64,000 nucleotides of DNA. Origin: UBA5078 sp963977405 (GTDB lineage Bacteria; Pseudomonadota; Gammaproteobacteria; Pseudomonadales; Pseudohongiellaceae). The translations under genes were made by a program, and so were the position numbers. Location of the stretch: contig CAXBOY010000001.1 of assembly GCA_963977405.1 (NCBI GenBank), positions 19,855 to 83,854 on the forward strand. Reading direction: 5' to 3'. The notes beneath the pieces were generated by a model that worked only from the letters and a program-made list of their open reading frames with translations, had not been told where the DNA came from and did not search any database. Below are positions 8,770-17,341 of the stretch, in pieces (position 1 is the first letter of the stretch; every line of letters begins with the position of its first letter).

Positions 8770-9547
8770 AGATTCAGTCGGCGGAACGCTCAAAGTTGCA
8801 TTGTTACTGTGTGTAGTTTGTTCGATTTTCATCTCGAGCGCGGCGGTTATCCTCAAGCCACTACAACAGGCGAATAAGCTGCTCGATCGGAACAAGAATA
8901 TCTTGGCTGCCGCGGGTATGTATGATCCAGCGATAACCCCCGAGGCAGAGGTAGTAGAGCTTTTCGCACAGTTCACGCCCCGTATTGTCGACCTAGACTC
9001 GGGTGAATTCCTCACGGACAGCGAACTGAGTTCATTAGGGATCGACCCTGCGACCTATGATCAGCGTTCGGTACAAACTGAACCCGAATTCTCCGATGCG
9101 CTTAGCGGCGACGAAGATATAGCGGGTCTCAAGCGCCGGGTGCGCTATGCCACTGTCTATATATTGCGCGATGACAGTGACTCGATTCAAGACATCGTCC
9201 TGCCAATCAGCGGCTATGGTCTGTGGGGCACGATGTATGGCTATCTCGCTCTAGAAGGCGATGGCAATACTGTTAAAGGTATTGGTTATTACGATCAGAA
9301 AGAAACTCCCGGTCTAGGTGGCGAAGTGACCAATCCGCGCTGGAAAGCGCAATGGCCAGGCAAAGAAGTCTACGACGATAACGGTGATGTCGCATTGAGC
9401 GTCGTCAAGGGCGGCGGCCAAGGGGTTCATCAAGTGGATGGGCTTTCAGGTGCATCGCTTACCAGCCGTGGTGTCGACAATATGATCGAGTTTTGGATGG
9501 GACCGATGGGTTTCGGTCCGTTCCTCGAAAATCTCACCAACAATTAA
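8759..9547 (+). CDS. nqrC: Na+-NQR subunit C, FMN-binding
   Basis: NqrC is anchored by one N-terminal membrane helix (GTLKVALLLCVVCSIFISS, about residues 9-27) and carries its FMN domain in the periplasm. I chose ATG 8759 (262 residues, MSSKDSVGG) over an earlier in-frame ATG because GGAGG stands 10 bases before it and it matches the family N-terminus. GYGLWGTMYGYLALE and KETPGLGGEVTNPRWK are standard family motifs. The expected flavinylation motif SGAT reads SGAS here (codon TCG at 9455-9457, residue 233), so the acceptor would be Ser instead of Thr. The surrounding DGLSGASLTSRGV is otherwise normal, so this looks like a tolerated variant, not a broken gene. Confidence 0.96.
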   Translation: MSSKDSVGGTLKVALLLCVVCSIFISSAAVILKPLQQANKLLDRNKNILAAAGMYDPAITPEAEVVELFAQFTPRIVDLDSGEFLTDSELSSLGIDPATYDQRSVQTEPEFSDALSGDEDIAGLKRRVRYATVYILRDDSDSIQDIVLPISGYGLWGTMYGYLALEGDGNTVKGIGYYDQKETPGLGGEVTNPRWKAQWPGKEVYDDNGDVALSVVKGGGQGVHQVDGLSGASLTSRGVDNMIEFWMGPMGFGPFLENLTNN

Positions 9548-9563
9548 GCAAGGGTGAATCAAA

Positions 9564-10229
9564 GTGTCAGCTGATACGAAAAGCATATTGATCAAACCAA
9601 TATTCTCGAACAACCCAATCGGGCTGCAGATACTCGGCGTGTGTTCGGCGCTGGCGGTGACTACTAGCCTGAAAGTCGCGCTCGTGATGTGCGTCGCATT
9701 GACTGTGGTGACGGCTTTCTCGAACTTCTTCATCTCCTGTGTGCGCAACTACATGCCGAATAGTATCCGCATCATTGTGCAGATGACTATTATCGCCTCG
9801 CTGGTTATCGCGGTGGACTTGATTCTACAAGCCTTCGCCTATGAGATTAGCAAGCAGTTAAGCGTGTTCGTCGGCTTGATCATTACCAACTGTATCGTGA
9901 TGGGGCGAGCAGAAGCCTTCGCGATGAAGAATCCTCCGGTGCTAAGTTTTATGGACGGTATCGGCAACGGCCTAGGTTATTCGATTGTGCTGATTGTCGT
10001 AGGCACTATTCGCGAGCTGTTCGGTTCCGGCTCGTTATTGGGAATTTCAATATTCCCATTGATCTCTAATGGTGGCTGGTACCAGCCTAACGGTTTGATG
10101 TTGTTGGCACCAAGTGCCTTCTTCATTATTGGTTTCTTGATATGGGCACTGCGTTCAGTACGCACTGAGCAGGTAGAGAAAGATGAGTTTCGTATCGCCG
10201 CTCACAATGTTGCGGAGGCCTCGCACTAA
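9564..10229 (+). CDS. nqrD: Na+-NQR subunit D
   Basis: NqrD is a six-helix membrane subunit. With NqrE it forms an inverted-topology pair holding an iron centre near the membrane middle. The 221-residue protein has typical segments such as LGVCSALAVTTSLKVAL near 28-44, LIITNCIVMGRAEAFA near 105-120 and the paired half-helices. The single cysteines in these segments (GVCSAL and TNCIVMG) match the positions of the conserved iron ligands in the NqrD/RsxE family. It starts with GTG preceded by an AAGGG-type SD. The TAA stop overlaps the nqrE ATG by one base (TAATG). Confidence 0.96.
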   Translation: MSADTKSILIKPIFSNNPIGLQILGVCSALAVTTSLKVALVMCVALTVVTAFSNFFISCVRNYMPNSIRIIVQMTIIASLVIAVDLILQAFAYEISKQLSVFVGLIITNCIVMGRAEAFAMKNPPVLSFMDGIGNGLGYSIVLIVVGTIRELFGSGSLLGISIFPLISNGGWYQPNGLMLLAPSAFFIIGFLIWALRSVRTEQVEKDEFRIAAHNVAEASH

Positions 10230-10837
10230 TGGAACACTATTTAAGCCTATTCGTCCGTGCTGTGTTCGTGGAGAACATGGCACTACAGATGTTCTTGGGA
10301 ATGTGTACCTTCTTGGCGGTGTCCAAAAAAGTTGAGACGGCAATTGGTCTGGGCATAGCGGTAGTAGTCGTGCAAGCCATTACCGTGCCGGTGAACAATC
10401 TGCTTTTCCAATACCTTCTTAAGGATGGCGCTTTAGCATGGGCTGGCCTGCCAGAGCTCGACCTTAGCTTCCTTGGTTTCCTAGTTTATATCGGCGTTAT
10501 CGCGGCGATCGTGCAAGTACTGGAAATGGTCTTAGATAAGTATATGCCTGCCTTGTACAACGCACTGGGCGTGTTCCTACCTTTGATCACTGTGAACTGC
10601 GCCATCATGGGGGCATCGCTGTTTATGGTAGAGCGCCTCTATACCTTCCCCGAGAGCATAGTCTATGGCACTGGCGCGGGAGTAGGTTGGGCTTTGGCGA
10701 TTGCGGCCATGGCCGGAATTCGTGAAAAACTGAAGTATAGCGACGTGCCTCATGGCCTGCGTGGGCTTGGTATTACTTTCGTAACGACGGGCTTAATGTC
10801 TTTGGGTTTCATGTCTTTCAGTGGTTTGTCCCTGTAG
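10229..10837 (+). CDS. nqrE: Na+-NQR subunit E
   Basis: NqrE is the partner of NqrD in the membrane and donates the other ligands to the shared iron centre. The 202-residue protein is of usual length (198 in Vibrio), with six hydrophobic segments and the family motifs FLGMCTFLAVSKKVETA near 26-42 and PLITVNCAIMGASLF near 115-129, each with its conserved Cys. It begins inside the nqrD stop codon (TAATG), so translation is probably coupled. It is followed after 16 bases by nqrF. Confidence 0.97.
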   Translation: MEHYLSLFVRAVFVENMALQMFLGMCTFLAVSKKVETAIGLGIAVVVVQAITVPVNNLLFQYLLKDGALAWAGLPELDLSFLGFLVYIGVIAAIVQVLEMVLDKYMPALYNALGVFLPLITVNCAIMGASLFMVERLYTFPESIVYGTGAGVGWALAIAAMAGIREKLKYSDVPHGLRGLGITFVTTGLMSLGFMSFSGLSL

Positions 10838-10853
10838 CAAATAGGATTCAGTA

Positions 10854-12083
10854 ATGATTGATATTGCAGCGATTATTGGCGGCGTTGTCATGTTTACCGC
10901 GGTGGTGATGATCCTCGTGGGCATGATTCTGGCTGCCCGTGCCCGTCTAGTTAGCACAGGCAACGTCCGTATCGAGATAAATGGTGACCCGGAAAAATCA
11001 ATCACAGTGCCAGCAGGTGGCAAGCTCCTCAATACGCTTGCGGACCAGGGCATCTATTTGTCATCTGCCTGTGGCGGTGGTGGAACCTGTGCGCAGTGCC
11101 GTTGCCAGGTGATCGATGGTGGTGGCTCTATGTTGCCGACCGAAGAAGGCCACTTCACCATGGGTGAGGCGAAGGCTCATTGGCGTTTGTCTTGTCAGGT
11201 TGCTGTTAAGCAAGACATGAAGATCGAGATCGAGCCGGAGTTTTTTGGCGTTAAGCAGTGGGAATGTACCGTCGTCTCTAACGATAACGTGGCTACCTTC
11301 ATTAAGGAGTTGGTACTGGAAATTCCCGATGGTGATAGCGTCGACTTCCGTGCCGGTGGTTATGTGCAGTTAGAGGTTCCGCCCCATGAGGTGCGCTATA
11401 AGGATTTCATAATCGGCGAAAAATTCCGTGGCGACTGGGAGAAGTTTGGCCTTTTCGAGCACGTTTCTAAGTGCGACAAGACCACAATTCGTGCCTACTC
11501 GATGGCGAACTATCCAGACGAGAAGGGCGTTATCAAATTCAATATCCGAATTGCCACACCTCCGCCCAAGTCTAGTTTTCCTCCGGGCGTGATGTCCTCC
11601 TATGTCTTCAGTTTAAAGCCGGGTGATAAGATCAAAGTATTCGGACCCTTTGGAGAATTTTTTGCCAAGGATACCGATGCAGAGATGGTCTTCATCGGCG
11701 GCGGTGCGGGCATGGCGCCGATGCGTTCACATATCTTTGATCAACTGCGCCGCCTCAACTCCAAGCGTAAGATTAGCTTCTGGTATGGGGCGCGTAGCCT
11801 GAAAGAGATGTTCTATGTGAAGGACTACGACACACTCGCTGCAGAACACGATAATTTTCAGTGGCATGTGGCGCTTTCCGATCCTCAGCCAGAGGATAAC
11901 TGGAATGGTATGACGGGTTTTATTCACAACGTCGTACTTGAGAATTATCTAAAAGATCATCCAGCCCCGGAAGATTGCGAGTTCTATATGTGCGGACCGC
12001 CCATGATGAACGCCGCGGTTATTAAGATGCTCAAAGACCTCGGTGTAGAGGATGAGAACATCGCCTTGGATGAATTCTCCTAA
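10854..12083 (+). CDS. nqrF: Na+-NQR subunit F, NADH-oxidising FAD/[2Fe-2S] subunit
   Basis: NqrF is where NADH delivers electrons to the complex. One N-terminal membrane helix (about residues 4-28) precedes a plant-type ferredoxin domain with cysteines at 73, 79, 82 and 114 (ACGGGGTCAQC and LSCQVAV), matching the Vibrio ligand spacing. The FAD-binding motif RAYSMANYP lies near residue 211 and the NADH-binding GGGAGMAPMR near 280, with the C-terminal YMCGPPMMNAAV. At 409 residues it matches the family. It is the last structural nqr gene; a strong hairpin (12095-12125) separates it from apbE. Confidence 0.98.
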   Translation: MIDIAAIIGGVVMFTAVVMILVGMILAARARLVSTGNVRIEINGDPEKSITVPAGGKLLNTLADQGIYLSSACGGGGTCAQCRCQVIDGGGSMLPTEEGHFTMGEAKAHWRLSCQVAVKQDMKIEIEPEFFGVKQWECTVVSNDNVATFIKELVLEIPDGDSVDFRAGGYVQLEVPPHEVRYKDFIIGEKFRGDWEKFGLFEHVSKCDKTTIRAYSMANYPDEKGVIKFNIRIATPPPKSSFPPGVMSSYVFSLKPGDKIKVFGPFGEFFAKDTDAEMVFIGGGAGMAPMRSHIFDQLRRLNSKRKISFWYGARSLKEMFYVKDYDTLAAEHDNFQWHVALSDPQPEDNWNGMTGFIHNVVLENYLKDHPAPEDCEFYMCGPPMMNAAVIKMLKDLGVEDENIALDEFS

Positions 12084-12094
12084 GGTGAAAAATA

Positions 12095-12125
12095 TCAGGC
12101 TTATGACACACAGTCATGAGCCTGA
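12095..12125 (+). terminator. 13-bp hairpin between nqrF and apbE
   Basis: Bases 12095-12107 pair with 12113-12125 around a 5-base ACACA loop. The stem is perfect apart from one T-G pair. Only a short T-rich patch (TGTTTC) follows. It may be a partial terminator or an mRNA-end stabiliser that lowers expression of apbE and nqrM relative to the six structural subunits. Confidence 0.5.
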
Positions 12126-12179
12126 GCTGTTTCTGGGGTACCACAAGTCTTAATTGAAGTTTTATGGAAAACGCTTTCG

Positions 12180-13241
12180 ATGAAAGAATTTTTGAAGCGT
12201 CATAGTGTCTCTTTAGGCTTCCTCGTAGTTCTGCTGGTTTCATTGTATTTCTTGCAGTCAGGGCCTAGCGCCACTGCGATCCACGAGTTTGGTGGCGCTA
12301 CGATGGGCACGACATACAGTGTCAAAGTAGTCGACGATCGTGAGAGTGCAGCTGCGCAGTTGTTGGCGTTAGAGATCGGGGAGATGTTAAAGACCCTTGA
12401 TAGAGAAGTAATGTCAACCTACTCGCAAGATTCTGAACTTAGCGAAATTAATAAAGCGGCTATCAACGAGAAATTAGTACTTTCGACCGAGATGGTCGAG
12501 GTCTTGTCCTTAGCACACGATGTGAATGCACTCACCGAGGGTGCCTTCGACGTGACAGTGGGGCCACTGGTTAATCGTTGGGGTTTTGGGCCAGAGCAGC
12601 GTCATCCAAGTCGCATCCCGGATCAGGCTGAGATCGATGCCCTGCGCGCACGTATCGGCTCGCAATACCTTGAACTAGACAGATCAGCCGCAACCTTATT
12701 AAAGAAGGCGGATGTTTACATCGATCTGAGCGGCATTGCGAAGGGCTATGCGGTTGATCAATTGGCGAATTATCTAGATGGGCGAGGCTACTCGAGCTAT
12801 TTCATCGAAGTAGGCGGTGAGTTAAGGATAAAGGGTCACAAGCCCGGAGAGCAGACTTGGGTGCCAGCCATCGAAACACCGATGGATACAGCGCCGCAAG
12901 TTCATAACATCTTCTATGCTAAGGGCGAGTCGATCGCCGTCGCCGGTTCTGGGGATTATCGCAATTATTTCGATCTAGACGGCGTACACTATTCCCATGA
13001 GATCGACCCGGCAACGGGGCGACCGGTTACTCATAGTCTCGCCGCGGTCTATGTGATCGATGCCTCGGCGGCGCGAGCGGACGCCTTGGCCACGGCATTT
13101 ATGGTGTTGGGTACGCAGCGCGGGTTCGCATTGGCTCAGCGCATGGGGTTGGCCGCGTACTTTATTTCGAAGCGTGAGGGGCAGGAGGGCTTTGATGATC
13201 TGTATACGAGCCAGTTTGCTCATTATTTGAGTCCTAATTAG
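12180..13241 (+). CDS. apbE: FAD:protein FMN transferase ApbE
   Basis: ApbE attaches FMN from FAD to Thr (or Ser) residues of exported flavoproteins, here most likely NqrB and NqrC. The 353-residue protein has an N-terminal membrane anchor or signal (SLGFLVVLLVSLYFLQ, about 11-26) but no lipobox Cys, unlike many ApbE lipoproteins. Family motifs are the N-terminal GATMGTTYSV, the VGPLVNRWGFGP segment, DLSGIAKGYAVDQLA near residue 183, FIEVGGELR near 210 and YSHEIDPATGRPV near 270, which includes the Mg/FAD-binding residues. It is transcribed with nqr, 96 bases after nqrF, which is the expected place for a dedicated maturase. Confidence 0.96.
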   Translation: MKEFLKRHSVSLGFLVVLLVSLYFLQSGPSATAIHEFGGATMGTTYSVKVVDDRESAAAQLLALEIGEMLKTLDREVMSTYSQDSELSEINKAAINEKLVLSTEMVEVLSLAHDVNALTEGAFDVTVGPLVNRWGFGPEQRHPSRIPDQAEIDALRARIGSQYLELDRSAATLLKKADVYIDLSGIAKGYAVDQLANYLDGRGYSSYFIEVGGELRIKGHKPGEQTWVPAIETPMDTAPQVHNIFYAKGESIAVAGSGDYRNYFDLDGVHYSHEIDPATGRPVTHSLAAVYVIDASAARADALATAFMVLGTQRGFALAQRMGLAAYFISKREGQEGFDDLYTSQFAHYLSPN

Positions 13242-13280
13242 TATTTAGGCAATAGTAGCTAAAGTTTTAACGGAGTGAAC

Positions 13281-13463
13281 ATGACAACGGTAATAGCGAG
13301 TTTCATAGTGTTAGCGCTCATAATCGCTGGGATGGCCATAGGCGTCATCATGGGGCGTGCGCCGATCAAGGGTACCTGTGGCGGTTTGAATAACGGCAGC
13401 GCGGATAGCGGGTGCTCGCTGTGCGGGGGCAACCCGAGTAAGTGTGAAGAGAGCACGCAATAA
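13281..13463 (+). CDS. nqrM: Na+-NQR maturation protein NqrM (DUF539)
   Basis: NqrM is a small membrane protein needed to assemble Na+-NQR, probably by delivering iron to the NqrD/NqrE centre. The 60-residue protein has one membrane helix (about residues 2-25) and a Cys-rich tail with four cysteines in GTCGGLNN, GCSLCGG and SKCEE, which is the DUF539 pattern. The ATG at 13281 follows GGAG with 5-base spacing, so it is preferred over an in-frame GTG at 13275. It sits between apbE and sthA. Confidence 0.93.
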   Translation: MTTVIASFIVLALIIAGMAIGVIMGRAPIKGTCGGLNNGSADSGCSLCGGNPSKCEESTQ

Positions 13464-13484
13464 TTCATGGAGTTTTAAGCAGTG

Positions 13485-14870
13485 ATGCAGAAGTTACATT
13501 ACGATATTGTTGTGATCGGTAGTGGCCCAGCCGGCGAATCAGCAGCGATGAATGCCGCGAAAAAGGGTAAACGCGTAGCCGTGGTCTCGGACCGCGAGGA
13601 AGTCGGTGGCAATTGCACCCATCTTGGCACTATTCCGTCGAAGGCACTACGACAGAGCGTAAAGCAAGTCATGCAATTTAGCTCGAACCCCTTGTTGAAA
13701 GAGTTCGCAACGCTGCGCAAGCCTAGTTTCCCCCAGATCATGCAGCACGCTAATCGTGTCATCCACGAGCAGGTGCATCTGCGCAGTGGCTATTATCAGA
13801 AGAACGGCATCGACATCATTCACGGCCTTGCCGCCTTCGAGGATGCCCACACAGTAAAACTAGGTAATCGAGGCCCGATTCTTACCGCGGACTATTTTAT
13901 CATCGCGACCGGCTCGCGTCCTTATCGACCCGACAGTGTCGACTTTACCCATCCGCGTATCTTCGATAGCGATACTATCCTGAACCTCGATCACTCGCCT
14001 CGCAAAGTGACGGTTATCGGCGCAGGTGTAATTGGATGTGAGTATGCGTCTATTTTCGCAGGCTTAGGTGCGAAGGTGGAATTGATCAATCCGGCGGAAA
14101 CGCTGCTGTCCTTCCTAGACTGGGAGATATCTGACGCGCTGAGCTATCACTTGCGCGATGCCGGTGTGCGCAGCCGCCACAACGAAGAGTATGAAAAGCT
14201 AGAGTACTTCGATACCCATATAGTGACTCACCTGAAATCCGGTAAGCGCATTAAAAGCGATATAGTGTTGTGGGCCAATGGCCGCACCGGCAATACCGAT
14301 CAGTTGAATCTTGCGGCGATTGGCTTGGAGTCAAACTCCCGAGGACAGCTCGAGATCGATAAAACCTATCGCACGGCGGTGGAGAATATCTATGCAGCAG
14401 GGGATGTAATAGGTTGGCCGTCTCTGGCCAGCGTCTCTTACGATCAGGGCCGCTCTGCGTCCAATGCCATCGTCGACCCCAAAGCCTGTGTCGAGATCGA
14501 TCGCTTCGCCTCGGGCATCTATACTATTCCAGAGATCAGCACCCTCGGTAAAACTGAGCGCGAGCTTACTAAAGAGCGCGTGCCCTACGAAGTGGGCAAG
14601 GCATTCTTCAAGAGTACCGCACGTGGTCTAATTACGGGCGAACAGGTGGGGATGTTGAAGATCATCTTCCACTTCGAGACTCTAGAGGTTTTAGGCATCC
14701 ATTGTTTTGGCGATCAAGCGTCCGAGATTGTGCACATTGGACAGGCCATCATGCTGCAAGAGGGCAAGGCCAACACGCTAAAATATTTCCTTAGTACGAC
14801 ATTCAATTACCCCACGATGGCTGAGGCCTACCGCATAGCGGCGCAAGATGGGTTGAATCGAGTATTCTAA
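13485..14870 (+). CDS. sthA: Soluble pyridine nucleotide transhydrogenase
   Basis: SthA (UdhA) is a cytosolic FAD enzyme that moves hydride between NADPH and NAD+, usually draining excess NADPH. The 461-residue protein has the FAD motif VIGSGPAGESAAM near the N-terminus and GGNCTHLGTIPSKALR near residue 44. In the last motif only one Cys of the usual disulfide reductase pair remains, a hallmark of SthA against lipoamide dehydrogenase. The NAD motif VIGAGVIGCEYASIFAGLG is near 180 and the dimer interface near the C-terminus (ATTFNYPTMAEAYRIAA-like). ATG 13485 is preceded by GTG at 13482; either could be the start. Its position after nqr/apbE/nqrM links it to redox balancing. Confidence 0.95.
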   Translation: MQKLHYDIVVIGSGPAGESAAMNAAKKGKRVAVVSDREEVGGNCTHLGTIPSKALRQSVKQVMQFSSNPLLKEFATLRKPSFPQIMQHANRVIHEQVHLRSGYYQKNGIDIIHGLAAFEDAHTVKLGNRGPILTADYFIIATGSRPYRPDSVDFTHPRIFDSDTILNLDHSPRKVTVIGAGVIGCEYASIFAGLGAKVELINPAETLLSFLDWEISDALSYHLRDAGVRSRHNEEYEKLEYFDTHIVTHLKSGKRIKSDIVLWANGRTGNTDQLNLAAIGLESNSRGQLEIDKTYRTAVENIYAAGDVIGWPSLASVSYDQGRSASNAIVDPKACVEIDRFASGIYTIPEISTLGKTERELTKERVPYEVGKAFFKSTARGLITGEQVGMLKIIFHFETLEVLGIHCFGDQASEIVHIGQAIMLQEGKANTLKYFLSTTFNYPTMAEAYRIAAQDGLNRVF

Positions 14871-14892
14871 GCGCAGCACTGGAGAATAAAGC

Positions 14893-15933
14893 ATGCCTAT
14901 GAGCACTGTATCCGTACTAGGGGGTGGCAGTTTCGGAACTGTTATCGCCAATATCATTGGACAGAACGGTTACCGCGTAAAGTTTTGGATGCGCAGTGAA
15001 ACCCTCGTTGAAGAAGTAAACACCAAGCACGAGAATTCTCAATATCTACCAGGTTACATCCTCCACGACAATGTTGTGGGGTATGCCGATATGCAGGCGG
15101 CAGTCGAGGATAGCGATGTCATCTTCGTGGCAGTGCCGAGCGCTTATTTCCGCAGCGTTGTAAAAGACATGCTGCAATGGAGCAAGCCCGATGCGATTCT
15201 TGTAAGCACTACCAAGGGCATCGAGCCTGGCACCTTTAAGCTAATGAGCCAGGTACTGCGTCAGGAAGCGCCCAATGCGCGCATCGGCGTTATGAGCGGG
15301 CCGAATCTTGCCAAAGAGATTGCCGCCAAGAATCTCACCGGCACCGTTATCGCCAGCGAACATGTCTCCGTTCGCGAGGTCGTGCAAAAGGTGCTCAAGT
15401 CCGAGTACTTTAGGGTCTACACCAATGATGATATGTTTGGGGTAGAGCTGGGCGGGGCATTGAAGAATATCTATGCCATCATCGCGGGTTTAGCTGACGC
15501 AATGGGCATGGGGCATAATACCAATAGCATGTTAGTGACCCGCAGCCTCACCGAGATGGCGCGCTTCGGGCGTCGCTTAGGCGCAGACCCTATGACTTTC
15601 TTAGGGTTGTCCGGAGTCGGCGATCTAGTTGTGACTTGCTCCTCACCCCTGTCACGTAACTTCCGCGTAGGCATGGCGCTCGGTAAAGGGCTTAAGATCG
15701 AAGAAGCAGTGGCCGAAGTCGGTCAAGTAGCAGAAGGGGTCAATACCCTGAAATCAGTCTACGAAAAAGCCGAAGAGTTGGAGGTATATATGCCTTTAGT
15801 GAATGGGCTTTATCAGATCATCTACAATGGCAACTCTGTGAATAACATCGTGGCCTCGTTAATGCTGGGCGAACAAGCGCTTGACGTTGAATATGAAGCC
15901 AATCAAACCAAAACTTTGAACCCTAAGGAGTGA
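14893..15933 (+). CDS. gpsA: Glycerol-3-phosphate dehydrogenase [NAD(P)+]
   Basis: GpsA reduces dihydroxyacetone phosphate to sn-glycerol-3-phosphate, the backbone for phospholipids. The 346-residue protein begins with the dinucleotide motif VSVLGGGSFGTVIANI. STTKGIEP near residue 110, the MSGPNLAKEIA segment near 136, the active-site LGGALKNIYAIIAGLADAMG near 190-210 (with the catalytic Lys) and LSGVGDLVVTCSS near 238 are all present. ATG 14893 follows GGAG by 8 bases; a second in-frame ATG six bases later is possible. The stop overlaps the SD of the next gene, so the pair is probably coupled. Confidence 0.97.
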   Translation: MPMSTVSVLGGGSFGTVIANIIGQNGYRVKFWMRSETLVEEVNTKHENSQYLPGYILHDNVVGYADMQAAVEDSDVIFVAVPSAYFRSVVKDMLQWSKPDAILVSTTKGIEPGTFKLMSQVLRQEAPNARIGVMSGPNLAKEIAAKNLTGTVIASEHVSVREVVQKVLKSEYFRVYTNDDMFGVELGGALKNIYAIIAGLADAMGMGHNTNSMLVTRSLTEMARFGRRLGADPMTFLGLSGVGDLVVTCSSPLSRNFRVGMALGKGLKIEEAVAEVGQVAEGVNTLKSVYEKAEELEVYMPLVNGLYQIIYNGNSVNNIVASLMLGEQALDVEYEANQTKTLNPKE

Positions 15934-15935
15934 AC

Positions 15936-16415
15936 ATGTCCGACGATATCGTTGAAAATCTCAAGGAGCCTTCACAGTGGTTACGGATTGCGTTCATGAT
16001 CGCGCTCGCAGTGGCTCTCTATGTGGCCGGCGTTGTGCTCACCCTGCTCACCATCGCGCAGGCTGTGTTTAGCCTGCTCACAGGCAAAGACAATGAAAAC
16101 TTGCGTGCCTTGGGCAAAGATCTCAGTACTTATGTGCACCAGATTCTTGAGTTCCTAACCTATAACAGCGAGCTCAAACCGTTCCCTTTCTCTCCCTATC
16201 CGGGCAGCGAAGAAGTGATCATCGTTGAGCCTGGTCCTGCTCCAGCTCCAGCGCCGGCGGCGACTCCGGAGGCGAGCGTTGCACCAAAGAGGGCAGCTCC
16301 TAAGAAAACAGCAGCGAAGAAACCTGCCAGTAAAGCGGCAAGCACCCGCAAATCGGCTGCAAAGAAAATGGAAGAGAAACCAATTGCAGATGACGATTTG
16401 AAGCCCGAGGTTTAG
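15936..16415 (+). CDS. DUF4389 membrane protein with Lys/Ala-rich histone-H1-like tail
   Basis: The N-terminal half matches DUF4389: EPSQWLRIAFMIALAVALYVAGVV forms a helix (about residues 14-35), followed by LLTIAQAVFSLLTGKDNENLRALGKDLSTYVHQIL, a pattern seen in proteins next to gpsA in relatives. The last 60 residues are unusual: a Pro/Ala hinge (PGPAPAPAPAATPE) and then repeated K-K/A units such as APKKTAAKKPASKAAS and RKSAAKK, like bacterial H1/AlgP-type tails. ATG 15936 follows AAGGAG with 5-base spacing. Function is unknown. The tail could bind nucleic acid or acidic polymers from the cytoplasmic face, which is inference only. Confidence 0.8.
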   Translation: MSDDIVENLKEPSQWLRIAFMIALAVALYVAGVVLTLLTIAQAVFSLLTGKDNENLRALGKDLSTYVHQILEFLTYNSELKPFPFSPYPGSEEVIIVEPGPAPAPAPAATPEASVAPKRAAPKKTAAKKPASKAASTRKSAAKKMEEKPIADDDLKPEV

Positions 16416-16419
16416 GGCT

Positions 16420-17340
16420 ATGTTGATTGGACTCCGCGTTATTGCGTGCCTAGCCTTGGCGAGTCTGGGTGTTTCGGCGTGGGCACAACAGGATGGTTCT
16501 GCCGTAGACCATGAATTGATTCAGCGCTTTCCAGGCGCGGAGGTCGTCGACTATCGCATCCCAGGAGTCACGAATTACCGCTTAGCTCTAGATCGCATGC
16601 AGCGCGTCAACGGTCGCGTGTCCGCTGGCCGCGAAGAGCGAGTCAACGGTACGTTAACCCGCATCACCTATAAAATCCCCGAAGGCTATTCGAGTGCCGA
16701 TGTATTCGGTCATTACTCCACACAGATGCTGGCAGTGGGCCCGGAGTTATACCGTTGTCAGGGGCGCGGATGCGGCAGTAGTAATTTCTGGGCGAATGAT
16801 GTGTTCGAGAATCGGATCCTCTATGGCCCGGATGCAGATCAGTACTATCTAGTTAGTACCGTGGGGAGTGATGAGCGGCATATCAGTGCTTATCTCGCCC
16901 TCTATGTTATTACGCGGGGCAACCGGAGTGTCTACGCCCATCTGGATATAATCGAGCTTAACGATGTCGTAAGCGATGTCCCCACCAGTAGCCCTGAGGC
17001 CTTAGCGCTGCAGATACAGCAAGAGGGCAGTGTGACACTGCAAGGTGTCGAGTTCGATGCGCAGGATGAAATGCTCGACGAGGGTGGTTTTATCGTCTTG
17101 CTCAATACTTTGCGAAATGCGCCGTTGATGCAGGTCTATATAGTGGGGCATCTCAGCACGGATGGCTCGCTTGAAGAACTACTAGAGCGTTCTGCTAAAC
17201 GCGCGCAAAACCTAGTGGATCGACTTGTTGAGGAAGGGATTAATGAGTCGCGGGTCATAGCGCAAGGCGTTGGGCCGTTGGCACCTTCGTGCCTACAAGC
17301 CCCATGTTCGCAGCGCGTGGAGATCGTGCTGCGCCGCTAA
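16420..17340 (+). CDS. Exported DUF4892/OmpA-like protein
   Basis: The 306-residue protein has a signal peptide (VIACLALASLGVSAWAQ, cut near residue 22). The first two thirds fit DUF4892: FPGAEVVDYRIPGVTNYRLALDRMQRVNG and YRCQGRGCGSSNFWANDVF with a Cys pair near residues 108-113. The C-terminal third resembles a divergent OmpA-like domain (VTLQGVEFD, then VYIVGHLSTDGSLEELLERSAKRAQNLVDRL and GINESRVIAQGVG), which in other proteins binds peptidoglycan. The Asp and Arg positions of that motif are recognisable. It follows the DUF4389 gene by only 4 bases. Role in the periplasm is not known; the domain call is by motif recognition. Confidence 0.75.
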   Translation: MLIGLRVIACLALASLGVSAWAQQDGSAVDHELIQRFPGAEVVDYRIPGVTNYRLALDRMQRVNGRVSAGREERVNGTLTRITYKIPEGYSSADVFGHYSTQMLAVGPELYRCQGRGCGSSNFWANDVFENRILYGPDADQYYLVSTVGSDERHISAYLALYVITRGNRSVYAHLDIIELNDVVSDVPTSSPEALALQIQQEGSVTLQGVEFDAQDEMLDEGGFIVLLNTLRNAPLMQVYIVGHLSTDGSLEELLERSAKRAQNLVDRLVEEGINESRVIAQGVGPLAPSCLQAPCSQRVEIVLRR

Positions 17341-17341
17341 G

